Shown: positions 6,336-14,293 of the stretch, one piece after another
Layout of the letters: every line of letters starts with the position of its first letter
How positions within the stretch are numbered: the stretch's first letter is position 1
Assembly: GCA_020355945.1 (NCBI GenBank)
Contig: CP070627.1
Span: 8,117,697-8,132,792 of the forward strand
DNA: 15,096 bases
Source: Candidatus Aminicenantota bacterium
GTDB taxonomy: Bacteria; Acidobacteriota; Aminicenantia; UBA2199
Reading direction: 5' to 3'
Position numbers and translations under genes: made by a program
The notes under the pieces: generated by a model
What the model saw: only the letters and a program-made list of their open reading frames with translations
Told to the model about the DNA's origin: nothing
The model's database searches: none

Positions 6336-7159
6336 ACCTTCCTGGTTAAATAAACATCGATTTTATAATCCCGGGTTTCACCTTTGAGCCATACCGCGTT
6401 TTCCAGGTTATCTATTTTTATCTTGCTGCGGCAAAGACCTTTCAAGAATTCCATAAATTTCACCACAGTCTTTTCCAGTGCCGTGATTTTAATTGATTCC
6501 TCTTTTGAAAGCAAGGCCTCCTCTATTCCCACCTGCAATGGTTTACCCGGGTAATTGTTGGTGAGGATTTCCAGTATCTTTTCTTTATCTTCCAGGTAAA
6601 ATTTGATTAAATACCCGGGGTAAACTTTTGAAAAATATTCTTCGAGGTAGGAGAGATAATCTACGTCATAGAGGGCGATTAAAATAACCCTGCTTTCTAT
6701 ATCACAATCAAAGATGACAAAAGGGAATTCGCTGATAAGTTTAAAGGGAATGTCATCTTTTAATTTGACTTTCAATCGAGGGTCAAGAACGATGAGAGCC
6801 ATGCCAGCTTGCATGGCCAGTACGGCTTTTAATTCCTGTCCAGTAATATATCCGGCTTCCACCAGGATTTCTCCCAGCTTTTTGTTAGAACCGAGCTTTT
6901 GCTGCAAGGCCAGGGTTAATTGTTCTTGGTTAATGAAATTATTTTTTACCAGGAGCCTGCCCAGTTCCACACTGGGTAGGGCTTTCTTAAATCCACACCG
7001 CCTGTCTTCGATGATTCGATCGGCCAGGACGCTGCTGTAACACTTATGACTGCAAAACCATTGATCGTCTTTTTTTTCACCGCACCCCGGCAGTCTTAAT
7101 TTAACGGCAAGGGTATTGATGGTTTTAATGCATTCGGGGTTGGCGCAGGTGATTTTCAT
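6332..7159 (-). CDS. Zinc-ribbon plus MshEN-like (GspE/PilB N-terminal type) protein
   Basis: A 275-residue protein without an ATPase domain. Residues 5-40 carry Cys5, Cys10, Cys36 and Cys40 (also Cys26), with 'WFCSHKCY', looking like a zinc-binding finger. About residues 66-125 contain two tandem helical motifs, 'LGRLLVKNNFINQEQLTLAL' and 'LGEILVEAGYITGQELKAVL', typical of the MshEN domain, which in MshE binds cyclic di-GMP. The first motif lacks the usual Arg/Lys before LG and the Gly after LLV, so binding by that half is doubtful. The remaining 150 residues are unfamiliar. It overlaps the DUF2802-like gene by four bases (ATGA) and has AAGGAG upstream, so it is translationally coupled. It is the last gene of the flagellar operon. 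A role as a c-di-GMP sensor for motility is inference. Confidence 0.7.
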   Translation of the reverse strand: MKITCANPECIKTINTLAVKLRLPGCGEKKDDQWFCSHKCYSSVLADRIIEDRRCGFKKALPSVELGRLLVKNNFINQEQLTLALQQKLGSNKKLGEILVEAGYITGQELKAVLAMQAGMALIVLDPRLKVKLKDDIPFKLISEFPFVIFDCDIESRVILIALYDVDYLSYLEEYFSKVYPGYLIKFYLEDKEKILEILTNNYPGKPLQVGIEEALLSKEESIKITALEKTVVKFMEFLKGLCRSKIKIDNLENAVWLKGETRDYKIDVYLTRKV

Positions 7160-7632
7160 AGTTTCTCCTTTAAAGGTGAACTGAGATACCGCCTCAGTTT
7201 GATTACCAATTCGATCTCTCCCAGCGGGATATTAAGCTTGGGAGCAATCTCTGTCGGGGTAAATCCCTGGTTGACCAGGATCAATATTTTATCAACGGTC
7301 TCTTTGTCCAGCTTATTTTCCTTGAATTTCTTTTCCATCATCCCCAGTTGTTGGGAGACTTTTTCGGCTTCGGATATTAATTTATTTAACACATTTTGTC
7401 TCAGGGTCAACTCTTCTGAAATGTCTGTGCCGACTCGTTCGCTTTTTTCAATAAACTCCAGGAATTGTTTACTGATGGTGGATAAATGCTGCATATTTTT
7501 TCCTATATTGGCAATGCGATGATTGGTTTTAATGTAGAGATGATAAGTCACACCAATAAGAGCGATTAAAATAATTGCTTCAACGATAACAATGATATGA
7601 ATCACATTCATGGTTCCATGTTCATGGGTCAT
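7156..7632 (-). CDS. DUF2802-like membrane-anchored protein
   Basis: A 158-residue protein. A hydrophobic segment at about residues 9-30 (VIHIIVIVEAIILIALIGVT) is followed by a polar helical, probably coiled-coil region. A C-terminal helix-turn-helix-like stretch comes next: 'LVNQGFTPTEIAPKLNIPLG' followed by EIELVIKLRR. The 'G.T..EIA..L.IP.GE..L...L' pattern is that of DUF2802, found beside chemotaxis genes such as cheW in polar flagellates. The exact role is unknown. The start is uncertain: the ATG at 7632 and the one at 7611 (before NVIHII) are both possible, with only weak ribosome sites, and the first codons run into a heptanucleotide-like repeat. It overlaps the downstream gene by four bases. 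Confidence 0.65.
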   Translation of the reverse strand: MTHEHGTMNVIHIIVIVEAIILIALIGVTYHLYIKTNHRIANIGKNMQHLSTISKQFLEFIEKSERVGTDISEELTLRQNVLNKLISEAEKVSQQLGMMEKKFKENKLDKETVDKILILVNQGFTPTEIAPKLNIPLGEIELVIKLRRYLSSPLKEKL

Positions 7633-7641
7633 TGATTTCCA

Positions 7642-7676
7642 TTACCTATCACCCGTCACCCGTTACCCGTCACTCT
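7642..7676. repeat. Tandem heptanucleotide repeat inside the flagellar operon
   Basis: Five 7-bp units: TTACCTA, TCACCCG, TCACCCG, TTACCCG, TCACTCT. They fill the gap between the HDOD and DUF2802-like genes. The unit sequence differs from the TTGGTCA units at 3221 and 12142, but the period is the same. Confidence 0.6.
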
Positions 7677-7678
7677 TC

Positions 7679-8587
7679 CTATTTTTTACTTAGTAATTCT
7701 TTAACCGAATCCCTGATATATGCTGATTCATCATAGATTTCAAAGGTCATACGTTCTACATCGATGGGTTTATTTTTGTAAGCGGCAAGGATGTCCCAGG
7801 CGGGGTCACCGATTATGGCAAAGGCTTTTTTATCCCAGGGGAAGCATAATGCAGCGGCTTTGGTAAACAAGTTAGAAATTCGTACCACCGCGGCAGGCAA
7901 AGCCATAGATTCCAGGCATTTATGGTGATCGCGGATGGCTGCCGTTATTTCCTGCTTAAATCTCCATTTCTCCGCCAAAAACCTACCTACATCCTGATGC
8001 CCTACCCCTAACACCTCTTCTTCGGCTTCATAGTCTACCAATCCCTGGTTCAATTGTTTTTTGACGATTGCTTTGAATTTTTCCGGGTAAAATTGATAGA
8101 TCGCCAGCTTGCCGATATCGTGCAAGAGTCCGGCAGCGTAATAGTCATCACTGGGAGGTAAATTTAACTTTTTTACCAGGGTATTGGTGAAATAGGCAGC
8201 ACCCAGGGAGTGCTCCCAAAAAGTGTTGATATTGAAACCCGGGATATCATCATGGAACCGAAATATTCGTACCACTGAAATTTGTAATATCAAATTCCTG
8301 ATGATGGTGGTTCCCAGGAAAGTAACGGCATTGGTTAAGTTGGTGATTTCCTGTCGTTTACTGTATATGGCACAATTAGAAAGCCTGAGAATCTTAGACA
8401 TCATGGCCTGGTCTTTCATGATTAAATCAGCGATTTTTTTGCTGGAAATAAAGGGATTCTCCAACATCTTATTTAACCGGCTAAATAACACCGGCAAGGT
8501 GGGTAATTGCTTATTGCCGGAAAAAAGTCGGACTAATATCTCTTGTTTTTCCATAGGTCCCCGCCCCTGGCCACCATATCCCATCAT
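7679..8587 (-). CDS. HDOD-domain signalling protein
   Basis: A 302-residue protein starting MMGYGGQGRGPMEKQE. The start at 8587 is chosen because AGGAG lies upstream inside the end of cheR, one base separates it from the cheR stop, and the upstream in-frame extension overlaps cheR. The HDOD domain spans nearly the whole protein: 'LPTLPVLFSRLNKML' and 'KILRLSNCAIYSKRQEITNL' are the typical N-terminal half. It keeps a recognisable HD core, with 'EHSLGAAYFT', 'AAGLLHDIGKLAIYQFYPEKF' and 'GHQDVGRFLAEKWRF'. HDOD proteins act in signalling to motility and c-di-GMP circuits and usually lack phosphodiesterase activity. The retained HD pair means weak metal binding cannot be excluded. The target is unknown. 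Confidence 0.85.
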   Translation of the reverse strand: MMGYGGQGRGPMEKQEILVRLFSGNKQLPTLPVLFSRLNKMLENPFISSKKIADLIMKDQAMMSKILRLSNCAIYSKRQEITNLTNAVTFLGTTIIRNLILQISVVRIFRFHDDIPGFNINTFWEHSLGAAYFTNTLVKKLNLPPSDDYYAAGLLHDIGKLAIYQFYPEKFKAIVKKQLNQGLVDYEAEEEVLGVGHQDVGRFLAEKWRFKQEITAAIRDHHKCLESMALPAAVVRISNLFTKAAALCFPWDKKAFAIIGDPAWDILAAYKNKPIDVERMTFEIYDESAYIRDSVKELLSKK

Positions 8588-8588
8588 G

Positions 8589-9410
8589 CTAATTTCTCCT
8601 ATTATAAATAATTGCAGATGGAAAATGAAGCATTTTAAAATCATTGGAGATGGAAAATAACGATTCCGAATTTCCTAAAATCAAATAACCACCAGGCGCC
8701 ATTTTATCGTAAAAACTATTGATTACCTTCTGCCTGGATTCTTTATCAAAGTAAATTAATACGTACCGGCAAAAGATGACATCAAATTTTGTTTTTATCG
8801 GTATGGAATCCAGTTCCATTAAATTGTACTTTCGGAATTGAATGTTGGTTTTGTATTGATCCTGGAATTTAAGCTTCCCGGGATTCAGCCGGGTGAAATA
8901 CTTTTTTAGATATTCTTTGGGTACGAAGCGGACGGCATAGTCGGTATATTCGCCCCGCATGGCTTTGGCCACCACCAGGTCCGAAATATCAATGCCCCAA
9001 ATGTGATAAGATAACCCGGGAAACTTCTCCCTCAATATGATAGAAATGGTATAGGGCTCTTCACCGGAGGAACATCCGGCGCTTAGTATATTCATGTTGT
9101 TTTTTTCCCGTTGCAGGGTTTCCGGCAAGATATGCTTCTCCAATACTTCCAACTGTGGGGGGTCCCTGAAGAAAAACGTTTCATTAACCGTAATTTCATT
9201 AAACAGGTCGATGGTTTCGGTGCGGATACGTTCGTTTTTGAGGTCCTGCAAGTAGTCGTTAAAATTGCTGTAACGCAGTGATTGAATTCGTCTGCCTACC
9301 TTTTGTTCGATATAATGTTTTCGGGATAAAGGGAAAAACATGCCGGATTTTTTATAGATAAAGTCCTGGAGTTCCATATATTCCGCGTTGGTTAATCCTG
9401 GCGCCTTCAT
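8589..9410 (-). CDS. cheR: Chemotaxis receptor glutamate methyltransferase CheR
   Basis: CheR transfers methyl groups from S-adenosylmethionine to glutamates on chemoreceptors for adaptation, in the cytoplasm at the receptor array. At 273 residues it is full length. The N-terminal helical domain covers about 1-75. The catalytic domain shows NETFFFRD (76-83), the SAM-binding AGCSSGEEPYT (111-121), Asp141 in 'GIDIS', CRYVLIYFD (214-222; the family usually has Asn where Tyr216 sits) and 'GGYLILGNSES'. The gap of 53 bp to fliY is AT-rich with three overlapping TATAAT-like boxes on the minus strand, so an extra internal promoter is possible. No cheB, cheA or receptor gene is in the window. Confidence 0.93.
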   Translation of the reverse strand: MKAPGLTNAEYMELQDFIYKKSGMFFPLSRKHYIEQKVGRRIQSLRYSNFNDYLQDLKNERIRTETIDLFNEITVNETFFFRDPPQLEVLEKHILPETLQREKNNMNILSAGCSSGEEPYTISIILREKFPGLSYHIWGIDISDLVVAKAMRGEYTDYAVRFVPKEYLKKYFTRLNPGKLKFQDQYKTNIQFRKYNLMELDSIPIKTKFDVIFCRYVLIYFDKESRQKVINSFYDKMAPGGYLILGNSESLFSISNDFKMLHFPSAIIYNRRN

Positions 9411-9463
9411 TTGTTTACTTTCCGAACCAATTGATACCTTATTATATTATAAATATTATACCC

Positions 9464-10351
9464 CTAAGCCAATGATTTGATTCGTTCTGCTTTACTTTGT
9501 ACTTCGGTGATACGTACGGCAAAATTGCTGTCGCACACCACTACTTCTCCCCTGGCCACCAATTTTCCGTTAACCAGGACTTCGACGGGGTCCTCCACCA
9601 ATTTTTCCAGTTCAATGATGCTGCCCGGGCCCAATTTCATAATATCGACAAGCCGCATCTCCGTGGTACCGATGCGAACCGTAATGGGGAGTTCGACATC
9701 CAGCAGTAAGTCGATATTGGTGCCTTGATAGTGGTATCCTGGTCCACTGCCAGGAGCGGCGGTGGTCCGGCGTGCTGCTGTTGATGGTTTTGCGTGGGTC
9801 TTGTCGTAGACTCTCGCCGGTTTCCTTTCTGCTTCCGCCCCGGGAAAACCGCGGGGCGTGACCATGACAAACTGGTCCCGGGCTACATCTACTAAATTAA
9901 TGGTACAGTTCCATACCTCAAGTTTCATTTCTCCCATCATGGCCGCGGCATCCATTGATTCAATAAAGGAGATGTTCTTAAATTTCATATCCAGGCCAAA
10001 GTTCTCTTTTATGGGTGCCTGGCAGGCGGAAAACATCTGGTTCACCGCTTCTTCAAAGGCATCCCTGTCATCCGCGCCGATCTCATCTTTAAAGGTATCC
10101 AACCCGATCATCAAATTGGCAATAATAGAAACCAGCTTATTGCTTAAGGCAATGATGATGCGCTGGGATTTATCGTCCCCGTAAGATAAACCGACAAAAG
10201 ATTGAAATTTGCCCAGGACCTTATTCAAATCACTTTTACTTTTCTTTTGCACCGAATCCACCAAGATCTGCACATCTCGTCCCAAAATGGTATGATATAC
10301 GGACGTCCAGTTCTCAACCAATATGTTAATCATCCGCTCTTTATTACTCAT
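9464..10351 (-). CDS. fliY: FliY-type flagellar switch protein: CheC-like phosphatase plus FliN/SpoA domain
   Basis: A 295-residue protein with an N-terminal CheC/CheX-like domain (about 1-165), a Pro/Thr/Ala/Arg linker (165-205), and a C-terminal SpoA (FliN C) domain containing 'VRIGTTEMRLVDIMKLGPGS' and 'FAVRITEVQ'. The CheC active-site pattern D-x3-E-x2-N is present once (Asp97, Glu101, Asn104); I could not place the matching second helix motif. FliY in Bacillus and Thermotoga sits in the switch ring and dephosphorylates CheY-P. The gene overlaps fliM by eight bases, with its AGGGAG ribosome site inside fliM. The window also holds a separate short FliN at 14294, so the ring may use two FliN types. 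Confidence 0.85.
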   Translation of the reverse strand: MSNKERMINILVENWTSVYHTILGRDVQILVDSVQKKSKSDLNKVLGKFQSFVGLSYGDDKSQRIIIALSNKLVSIIANLMIGLDTFKDEIGADDRDAFEEAVNQMFSACQAPIKENFGLDMKFKNISFIESMDAAAMMGEMKLEVWNCTINLVDVARDQFVMVTPRGFPGAEAERKPARVYDKTHAKPSTAARRTTAAPGSGPGYHYQGTNIDLLLDVELPITVRIGTTEMRLVDIMKLGPGSIIELEKLVEDPVEVLVNGKLVARGEVVVCDSNFAVRITEVQSKAERIKSLA

Positions 10352-11369
10352 TTTTAAACTCCCTGGGGATCAAATTGACGATTTGAACGGCCTTTTTTTT
10401 ATCTTTTTTCACTTGATAGGCACTGTATTTTTTTATACCGTTCAACCTGATATTTATTTCATCATCTTTTTTTGTTTCCAGTTTAACCAGGTCACCGGGA
10501 CCCAGTTCCAGTAAATCTTTGATCCTGATGGAGTTGTCGTATATCCCGGCTTCAACAGACATTTTTGTTTTTAACAGGTTTAATTTTATTTTTTTCACCT
10601 CTTCTGCGGAGGTTTTTGCCCGGTGGGCGTACCAATCCCGGGAAAATCGTTTGGCAATTGGTTCCAACATAATTGATGGGATACAGAAATTCATAAACCC
10701 CCTGGCTTCCCCTACTCTCAATTCAAAAACGATTAGTACGACGATTTCATTGGCAGCCACCACCTGGATCGATTGTGGAGAGGTTTCGGCAGCCACAATA
10801 GACATTCTCAGTTTGACGATCTGTTTCCAGGAGTCTTCCAGGTCTTCCAGTATCAGTTTGACTGCCCCCTGGATGAGTGTCCGTTCAATATCGGTGAGGG
10901 TTCGCATACCTTCGCCGAAATCTTCCCCTTTGCCCCCCAATATCTTGTCAATCATGGGGAAGAGAATTTTGGGATTGATTTCCAATACGGCGTTCCCCTC
11001 CAGCGGGTCCATGGCAATGACATTAAAATAGGTGGGGTCCGGCAGCGATAGGATAAACTCCGCATAGGTGAATTGCTCCAGCGAGTAGAGATTGACATCG
11101 ACAAGAGCCCTTAAATAAGCGGATAAGGAGGAGGAAAAGTTACGGGCAAACCGCTCATGCAGGTAATGAAGGGAACGCAGCTGGTCCCTGGATACCCGGT
11201 CCGGCCGGCGGAAATCATAAATAGATACTTTTCTGTCTTTATGGATTTCCTTTTTGTTCTTCCCGGGTTTGATGGTCACTTCTTCGGCAGCCGGTGTTGG
11301 TCCTGTCTCTTCCTGGGAAAACTCCGATAACAGCGCATCAACCTCTTGTTGTGATAATATCTTGGCCAT
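10344..11369 (-). CDS. fliM: Flagellar motor switch protein FliM
   Basis: FliM forms the middle of the C-ring, binds phosphorylated CheY through its N-terminal peptide and passes the signal to FliG. At 341 residues it has normal length. The N-terminus MAKILSQQEVDALLSEFS is the conserved CheY-binding motif. The central CheC-like region includes 'LHYLHERFARNFSSSLSAYL' and 'YSLEQFTYAEFILSLPDPTY'. The C-terminal SpoA domain ('IRIKDLLELGPGDLVKLETK') binds FliN. The ribosome site GAGGAGG lies right on the TGA stop of the upstream sigma gene, nine bases away, so the two are coupled. It overlaps fliY by eight bases. Confidence 0.95.
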   Translation of the reverse strand: MAKILSQQEVDALLSEFSQEETGPTPAAEEVTIKPGKNKKEIHKDRKVSIYDFRRPDRVSRDQLRSLHYLHERFARNFSSSLSAYLRALVDVNLYSLEQFTYAEFILSLPDPTYFNVIAMDPLEGNAVLEINPKILFPMIDKILGGKGEDFGEGMRTLTDIERTLIQGAVKLILEDLEDSWKQIVKLRMSIVAAETSPQSIQVVAANEIVVLIVFELRVGEARGFMNFCIPSIMLEPIAKRFSRDWYAHRAKTSAEEVKKIKLNLLKTKMSVEAGIYDNSIRIKDLLELGPGDLVKLETKKDDEINIRLNGIKKYSAYQVKKDKKKAVQIVNLIPREFKNE

Positions 11370-11378
11370 AATGCCTCC

Positions 11379-12125
11379 TCATAGTACTTCCCTGGTTGGG
11401 ACTCTATTGCGTTGGGCTACTTCGGCCAGTTGGGCCCGCAGCCTCAGGATGGCAGCGGTACGGATTTGAGATATGCGGGACTCGGTTAAATCCAGGACTT
11501 TCCCCACCTCTTTCAGGTTCAAATCGTCCAGGTAGTACATACTCAATACCATTTGTTCCTTTGGGGGAAGTTGGTTTATAAAACCGGCAATCATATCCTC
11601 CATTTCACTCTTTTCCATGATGAGATCCGGGGATGAACTGTGCTCATCCATATAATAATTCAACACTTCTTCATCGGTGATATTGGCTTCATTTTCGCTG
11701 GGCATGCGAAAAACCCCGATTCCCACGCCCCGGGATTCATTGAGGAATTTATGAAATTCCGGCAAAGACATATTTAAGCTGTCAGCTACTTCTTCTTCCT
11801 TTGGCGGGCGTCCCAGTTTTATTTCCAGGGTTTCAAAGGCATGTTCCACCTCTTTGATCTTTTGCCTCAGGCTTCGTGATGCCCAATCCAGGTTTCGCAG
11901 CTCATCCAGTATCGCGCCCCTGATGCGCAGCGAGGCATAGGTAGCAAAGCGGGTTCCCTTCGAGGCATCATACCGTTCCACCGCATCGATCAACCCCAGG
12001 ATTCCCGTATGCACCAGGTCCTCCAGCTCAATCCCCGAGGGTATACGGGCATACAGTTTGGAGGCAATAATTTTGACGATGTGCAGATGGTCCAGTATCC
12101 GTTTTTCAAACTCCGCTTTATTCAT
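11379..12125 (-). CDS. fliA: Flagellar RNA polymerase sigma factor (FliA/WhiG, sigma-28 type)
   Basis: Directs RNA polymerase to late flagellar and chemotaxis promoters. From the start chosen here it has 248 residues, usual for the family. Region 2 shows 'YARIPSGIELEDLVHTGILG', 'RYDASKGTRFATYASLRIRG' and 'ILDELRNLDWASRSLR'. Region 3 has 'LGRPPKEEEVADSLNMSLPE' and region 4 has 'LPPKEQMVLSMYYLDDLNLK' then 'ESRISQIRTAAILRLR'. The in-frame ATG at 12149 lies in a heptanucleotide repeat; the ATG at 12125 is preferred because AGGG lies eight bases upstream and the protein then begins MNKAEFEKR. It sits between flhG and fliM. No anti-sigma flgM is seen in the window. Confidence 0.93.
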   Translation of the reverse strand: MNKAEFEKRILDHLHIVKIIASKLYARIPSGIELEDLVHTGILGLIDAVERYDASKGTRFATYASLRIRGAILDELRNLDWASRSLRQKIKEVEHAFETLEIKLGRPPKEEEVADSLNMSLPEFHKFLNESRGVGIGVFRMPSENEANITDEEVLNYYMDEHSSSPDLIMEKSEMEDMIAGFINQLPPKEQMVLSMYYLDDLNLKEVGKVLDLTESRISQIRTAAILRLRAQLAEVAQRNRVPTREVL

Positions 12126-12141
12126 CCTTTTTTCCCTGTCT

Positions 12142-12176
12142 TTGGTCATTGGTCATTGGTTATTGGTTATTATCTA
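12142..12176. repeat. Tandem heptanucleotide repeat between flhG and the sigma factor gene
   Basis: Units TTGGTCA, TTGGTCA, TTGGTTA, TTGGTTA, TTATCTA in the gap between the flhG stop and the sigma factor start. It is the reverse-complement family of the repeat at 3221-3255. It supplies the false upstream ATG of the sigma ORF at 12149. Confidence 0.7.
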
Positions 12177-12178
12177 TT

Positions 12179-13030
12179 TTAAAAATCTAACCTGGATTCT
12201 TTGTCCTTCCCGGTTTTCATTTGAGACACCCGGTCAATGACTGCCTTTGACAATTCCAGGTAGTCCTTTGTAACGGGACTATCGGGAAACTTTTCCACCA
12301 CCGGCCGTTGGAATTTAATGGCCTCCACCAAATGGTCATCCGTCCGGATACAGCCCAGGTAATGAAGTTCCTTGTTGAGGAACTTTTTAACGGCCCGGGA
12401 GATTTTAAGGAAGACTTCGGAGGCTTCTGCTTCATCTTCCACCATATTGACGATCACGGAAATGGTTTTAAAGGCATCCAGTTCGGTGACCACCTTTACC
12501 ACTGCATAGGCATCCACGATAGAGGTATTTTCCGGGCTCACCACCAGGTACACCTCATCGGCGGCCAATAAAAGCGAAATAACATTATCGGAAATACCGG
12601 CAGCGGTATCAATGATTAATAACTCCACCATTTTCTCTAATTTTTTTAGCTCTTTGTACAATAGAATTTCCTGGTATTCGGTTAAATGGGTCAGGGATTG
12701 CACACCGGAACTGGCCGGGATGATTAAGAGTTCGTTTTTGCTGATGAGTATTTCTTCAAGGGCAGCGGTATCTTTCAACAGGTCGGACATATCCAGTTCA
12801 GGTTCGATGCCCAACAGGATATCGATGTTTCCCAATCCATAATCGGCATCCAGGATAGCCACTTTCATGTCCATCCGTGCCAGGGCCACCCCCAAATTCA
12901 CCACCACATTGGTTTTACCCACCCCTCCTTTACCGGAAGTTATGGCGATTTTCTTCAACCTGGAAACATTCCCGATCACATTTTCATTCAATTTATATAA
13001 TGTCGAAACCTGGTTCTCATTGGTACTCAT
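12179..13030 (-). CDS. flhG: FlhG (YlxH/FleN) MinD-like ATPase controlling flagellar number
   Basis: A P-loop ATPase that activates the FlhF GTPase and limits flagellar number, acting at the membrane as an ATP dimer. From the start chosen it has 283 residues. The deviant Walker A is GKGGVGKT (33-40). The switch region DADYGLGNID (61-70) and Walker B 'LLIIDTAAG' (Asp141) are clear. The short N-terminal tail (ENQVSTLYKL) could be the variant of the DQA-x-x-LR helix that stimulates FlhF; this is inferred. The start at 13030 is supported by AAGGAG six bases upstream. The longer ORF to 13111 lies inside flhF and lacks a ribosome site. It overlaps flhF by 14 bases. Confidence 0.93.
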   Translation of the reverse strand: MSTNENQVSTLYKLNENVIGNVSRLKKIAITSGKGGVGKTNVVVNLGVALARMDMKVAILDADYGLGNIDILLGIEPELDMSDLLKDTAALEEILISKNELLIIPASSGVQSLTHLTEYQEILLYKELKKLEKMVELLIIDTAAGISDNVISLLLAADEVYLVVSPENTSIVDAYAVVKVVTELDAFKTISVIVNMVEDEAEASEVFLKISRAVKKFLNKELHYLGCIRTDDHLVEAIKFQRPVVEKFPDSPVTKDYLELSKAVIDRVSQMKTGKDKESRLDF

Positions 13031-14276
13031 GGGTTTCTCCTTTTTTATTATTACTTTTATTATAGCCCGGAAACACTCTGCGGGCAAATGTCCCGGGATG
13101 CGCAATTTCAATATCTTCCGGGACCCGCTGACCCGTGGTAAAATATGCCGCTGGAATGTCGGTGCGCATCTTTAGATTAAATAAATTTCCCAACGATAAG
13201 GATTCATCAATCTTGCTGAAAATGAATTTATCCGGTTGAAAAATGTTGAACTTTTCATAGGTCATATATAAATCCGCTGTTTTGGTGGGGGCACTGAGGA
13301 TTAAATAAACTTCTTTTTCTTGCGCTGGCACAGCGGATAAGTGCTTTTCCATAATCAACAATCCCTTTTTATCATTGGGGCTCCTGCCTGTGGTGTCTAC
13401 AAAAATCAAATCAAAATTCGTCAATTTATCTAACCGAAATCGCATTTCCCTGTCATTAAATACGGAATAGAAGGGGACATCAAGAATATCGGCATAAGTT
13501 TTCAAATGAGCTTCGGCACCGATGCGGTAACTATCAATGGTTATCAATGCCGCTTTTTTGGATTCCATCAATTTAAAATAGGAACATAATTTGGCAATGG
13601 TGGTGGTTTTACCTGATCCGGTGGGTCCCACCATAACCACCACTTTTCGTTTTCCCTGTTCCGGTTTTAACGGGGATGGCAGGGAAATGGAAGAAGTGAT
13701 GAGATTAAACAGCCGTTCTTTGATGGAGGGTAAGTCGCTGATGTTATCGGCATCGGCCTGGTACTGTAAGGTTTGGATGAGTTTTTCCGACAGTTTCCCT
13801 TCAACACCACTTTCCACCAGGTCCACGTAGAGATCGAAAAATATACCTTTGAATTGTTTATAACCTTCAAAGCCGTTGGTGGTGGCATATAAGAATTTTT
13901 TGATTTCCGCCACCTCCCGGGTTAACGGCCCCAGTTCATTTTTTATATCCGACAGGTCCTTCACTGCCTGTTTGTTAACGGTAATTTCCGGGTGGGCCTT
14001 CATCTTGCTAAAAACTTCCTCTTTCCGCTGCTGCACCTTCCCGGGACTGTAATATTCGTAGGTTTTGTTGAGCAGTGCCGGTGATATATCCGCAGGGTCG
14101 GCCTTAGCAGGGTCCACTGCTGCCGTGACCTCAATCAACTCCACATTGGTTAGGTTTAACTTCCCCCGCTTCACCACCTTTTTCCGGGACAAAATACAGG
14201 CATCCTTTCCCAGGTCTTTCTTGATTAGAGGTATTGCATCCTCCAGGTGTTTAACTAAATATTTCTTAATTATCAT
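13017..14276 (-). CDS. flhF: FlhF, SRP-type GTPase for flagellar placement
   Basis: Recruits early flagellar parts to their site at the cell pole or envelope and is paired with FlhG. It has 419 residues. The N-terminal basic domain begins MIIKKYLVKHLEDAIPLIKK and is followed by a poorly conserved linker (40-130) and a helical N domain (130-205). The G domain has GPTGSGKT (217-224), 'ITIDSYRIGA' (247-254), DTTGR (294-298), SKID in place of TKxD (354-357) and TTGQ (380-383). It lies 17 bp after fliN, with only a weak ribosome site (GGTG), so it may depend on coupled translation. FlhF homologues of this length are typical. Confidence 0.95.
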   Translation of the reverse strand: MIIKKYLVKHLEDAIPLIKKDLGKDACILSRKKVVKRGKLNLTNVELIEVTAAVDPAKADPADISPALLNKTYEYYSPGKVQQRKEEVFSKMKAHPEITVNKQAVKDLSDIKNELGPLTREVAEIKKFLYATTNGFEGYKQFKGIFFDLYVDLVESGVEGKLSEKLIQTLQYQADADNISDLPSIKERLFNLITSSISLPSPLKPEQGKRKVVVMVGPTGSGKTTTIAKLCSYFKLMESKKAALITIDSYRIGAEAHLKTYADILDVPFYSVFNDREMRFRLDKLTNFDLIFVDTTGRSPNDKKGLLIMEKHLSAVPAQEKEVYLILSAPTKTADLYMTYEKFNIFQPDKFIFSKIDESLSLGNLFNLKMRTDIPAAYFTTGQRVPEDIEIAHPGTFARRVFPGYNKSNNKKGETHEYQ

Positions 14277-14293
14277 ATCAACACCACTTCAAG

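Noticed and set aside
8588..8644. Longer N-terminus for the HDOD protein
   Set aside because: It lies over the end of cheR, while AGGAG and the cheR stop point to 8587.
9441..9472. Three TATAAT boxes as a cheR promoter
   Set aside because: The stretch is AT-rich, no -35 box at proper spacing is convincing (TTGGCT gives 15 bp), and the gene is already in the operon; mentioned under cheR only.
13031..13111. Longer N-terminus for FlhG
   Set aside because: Lies inside flhF, lacks a ribosome site and does not match the family; AAGGAG supports 13030.
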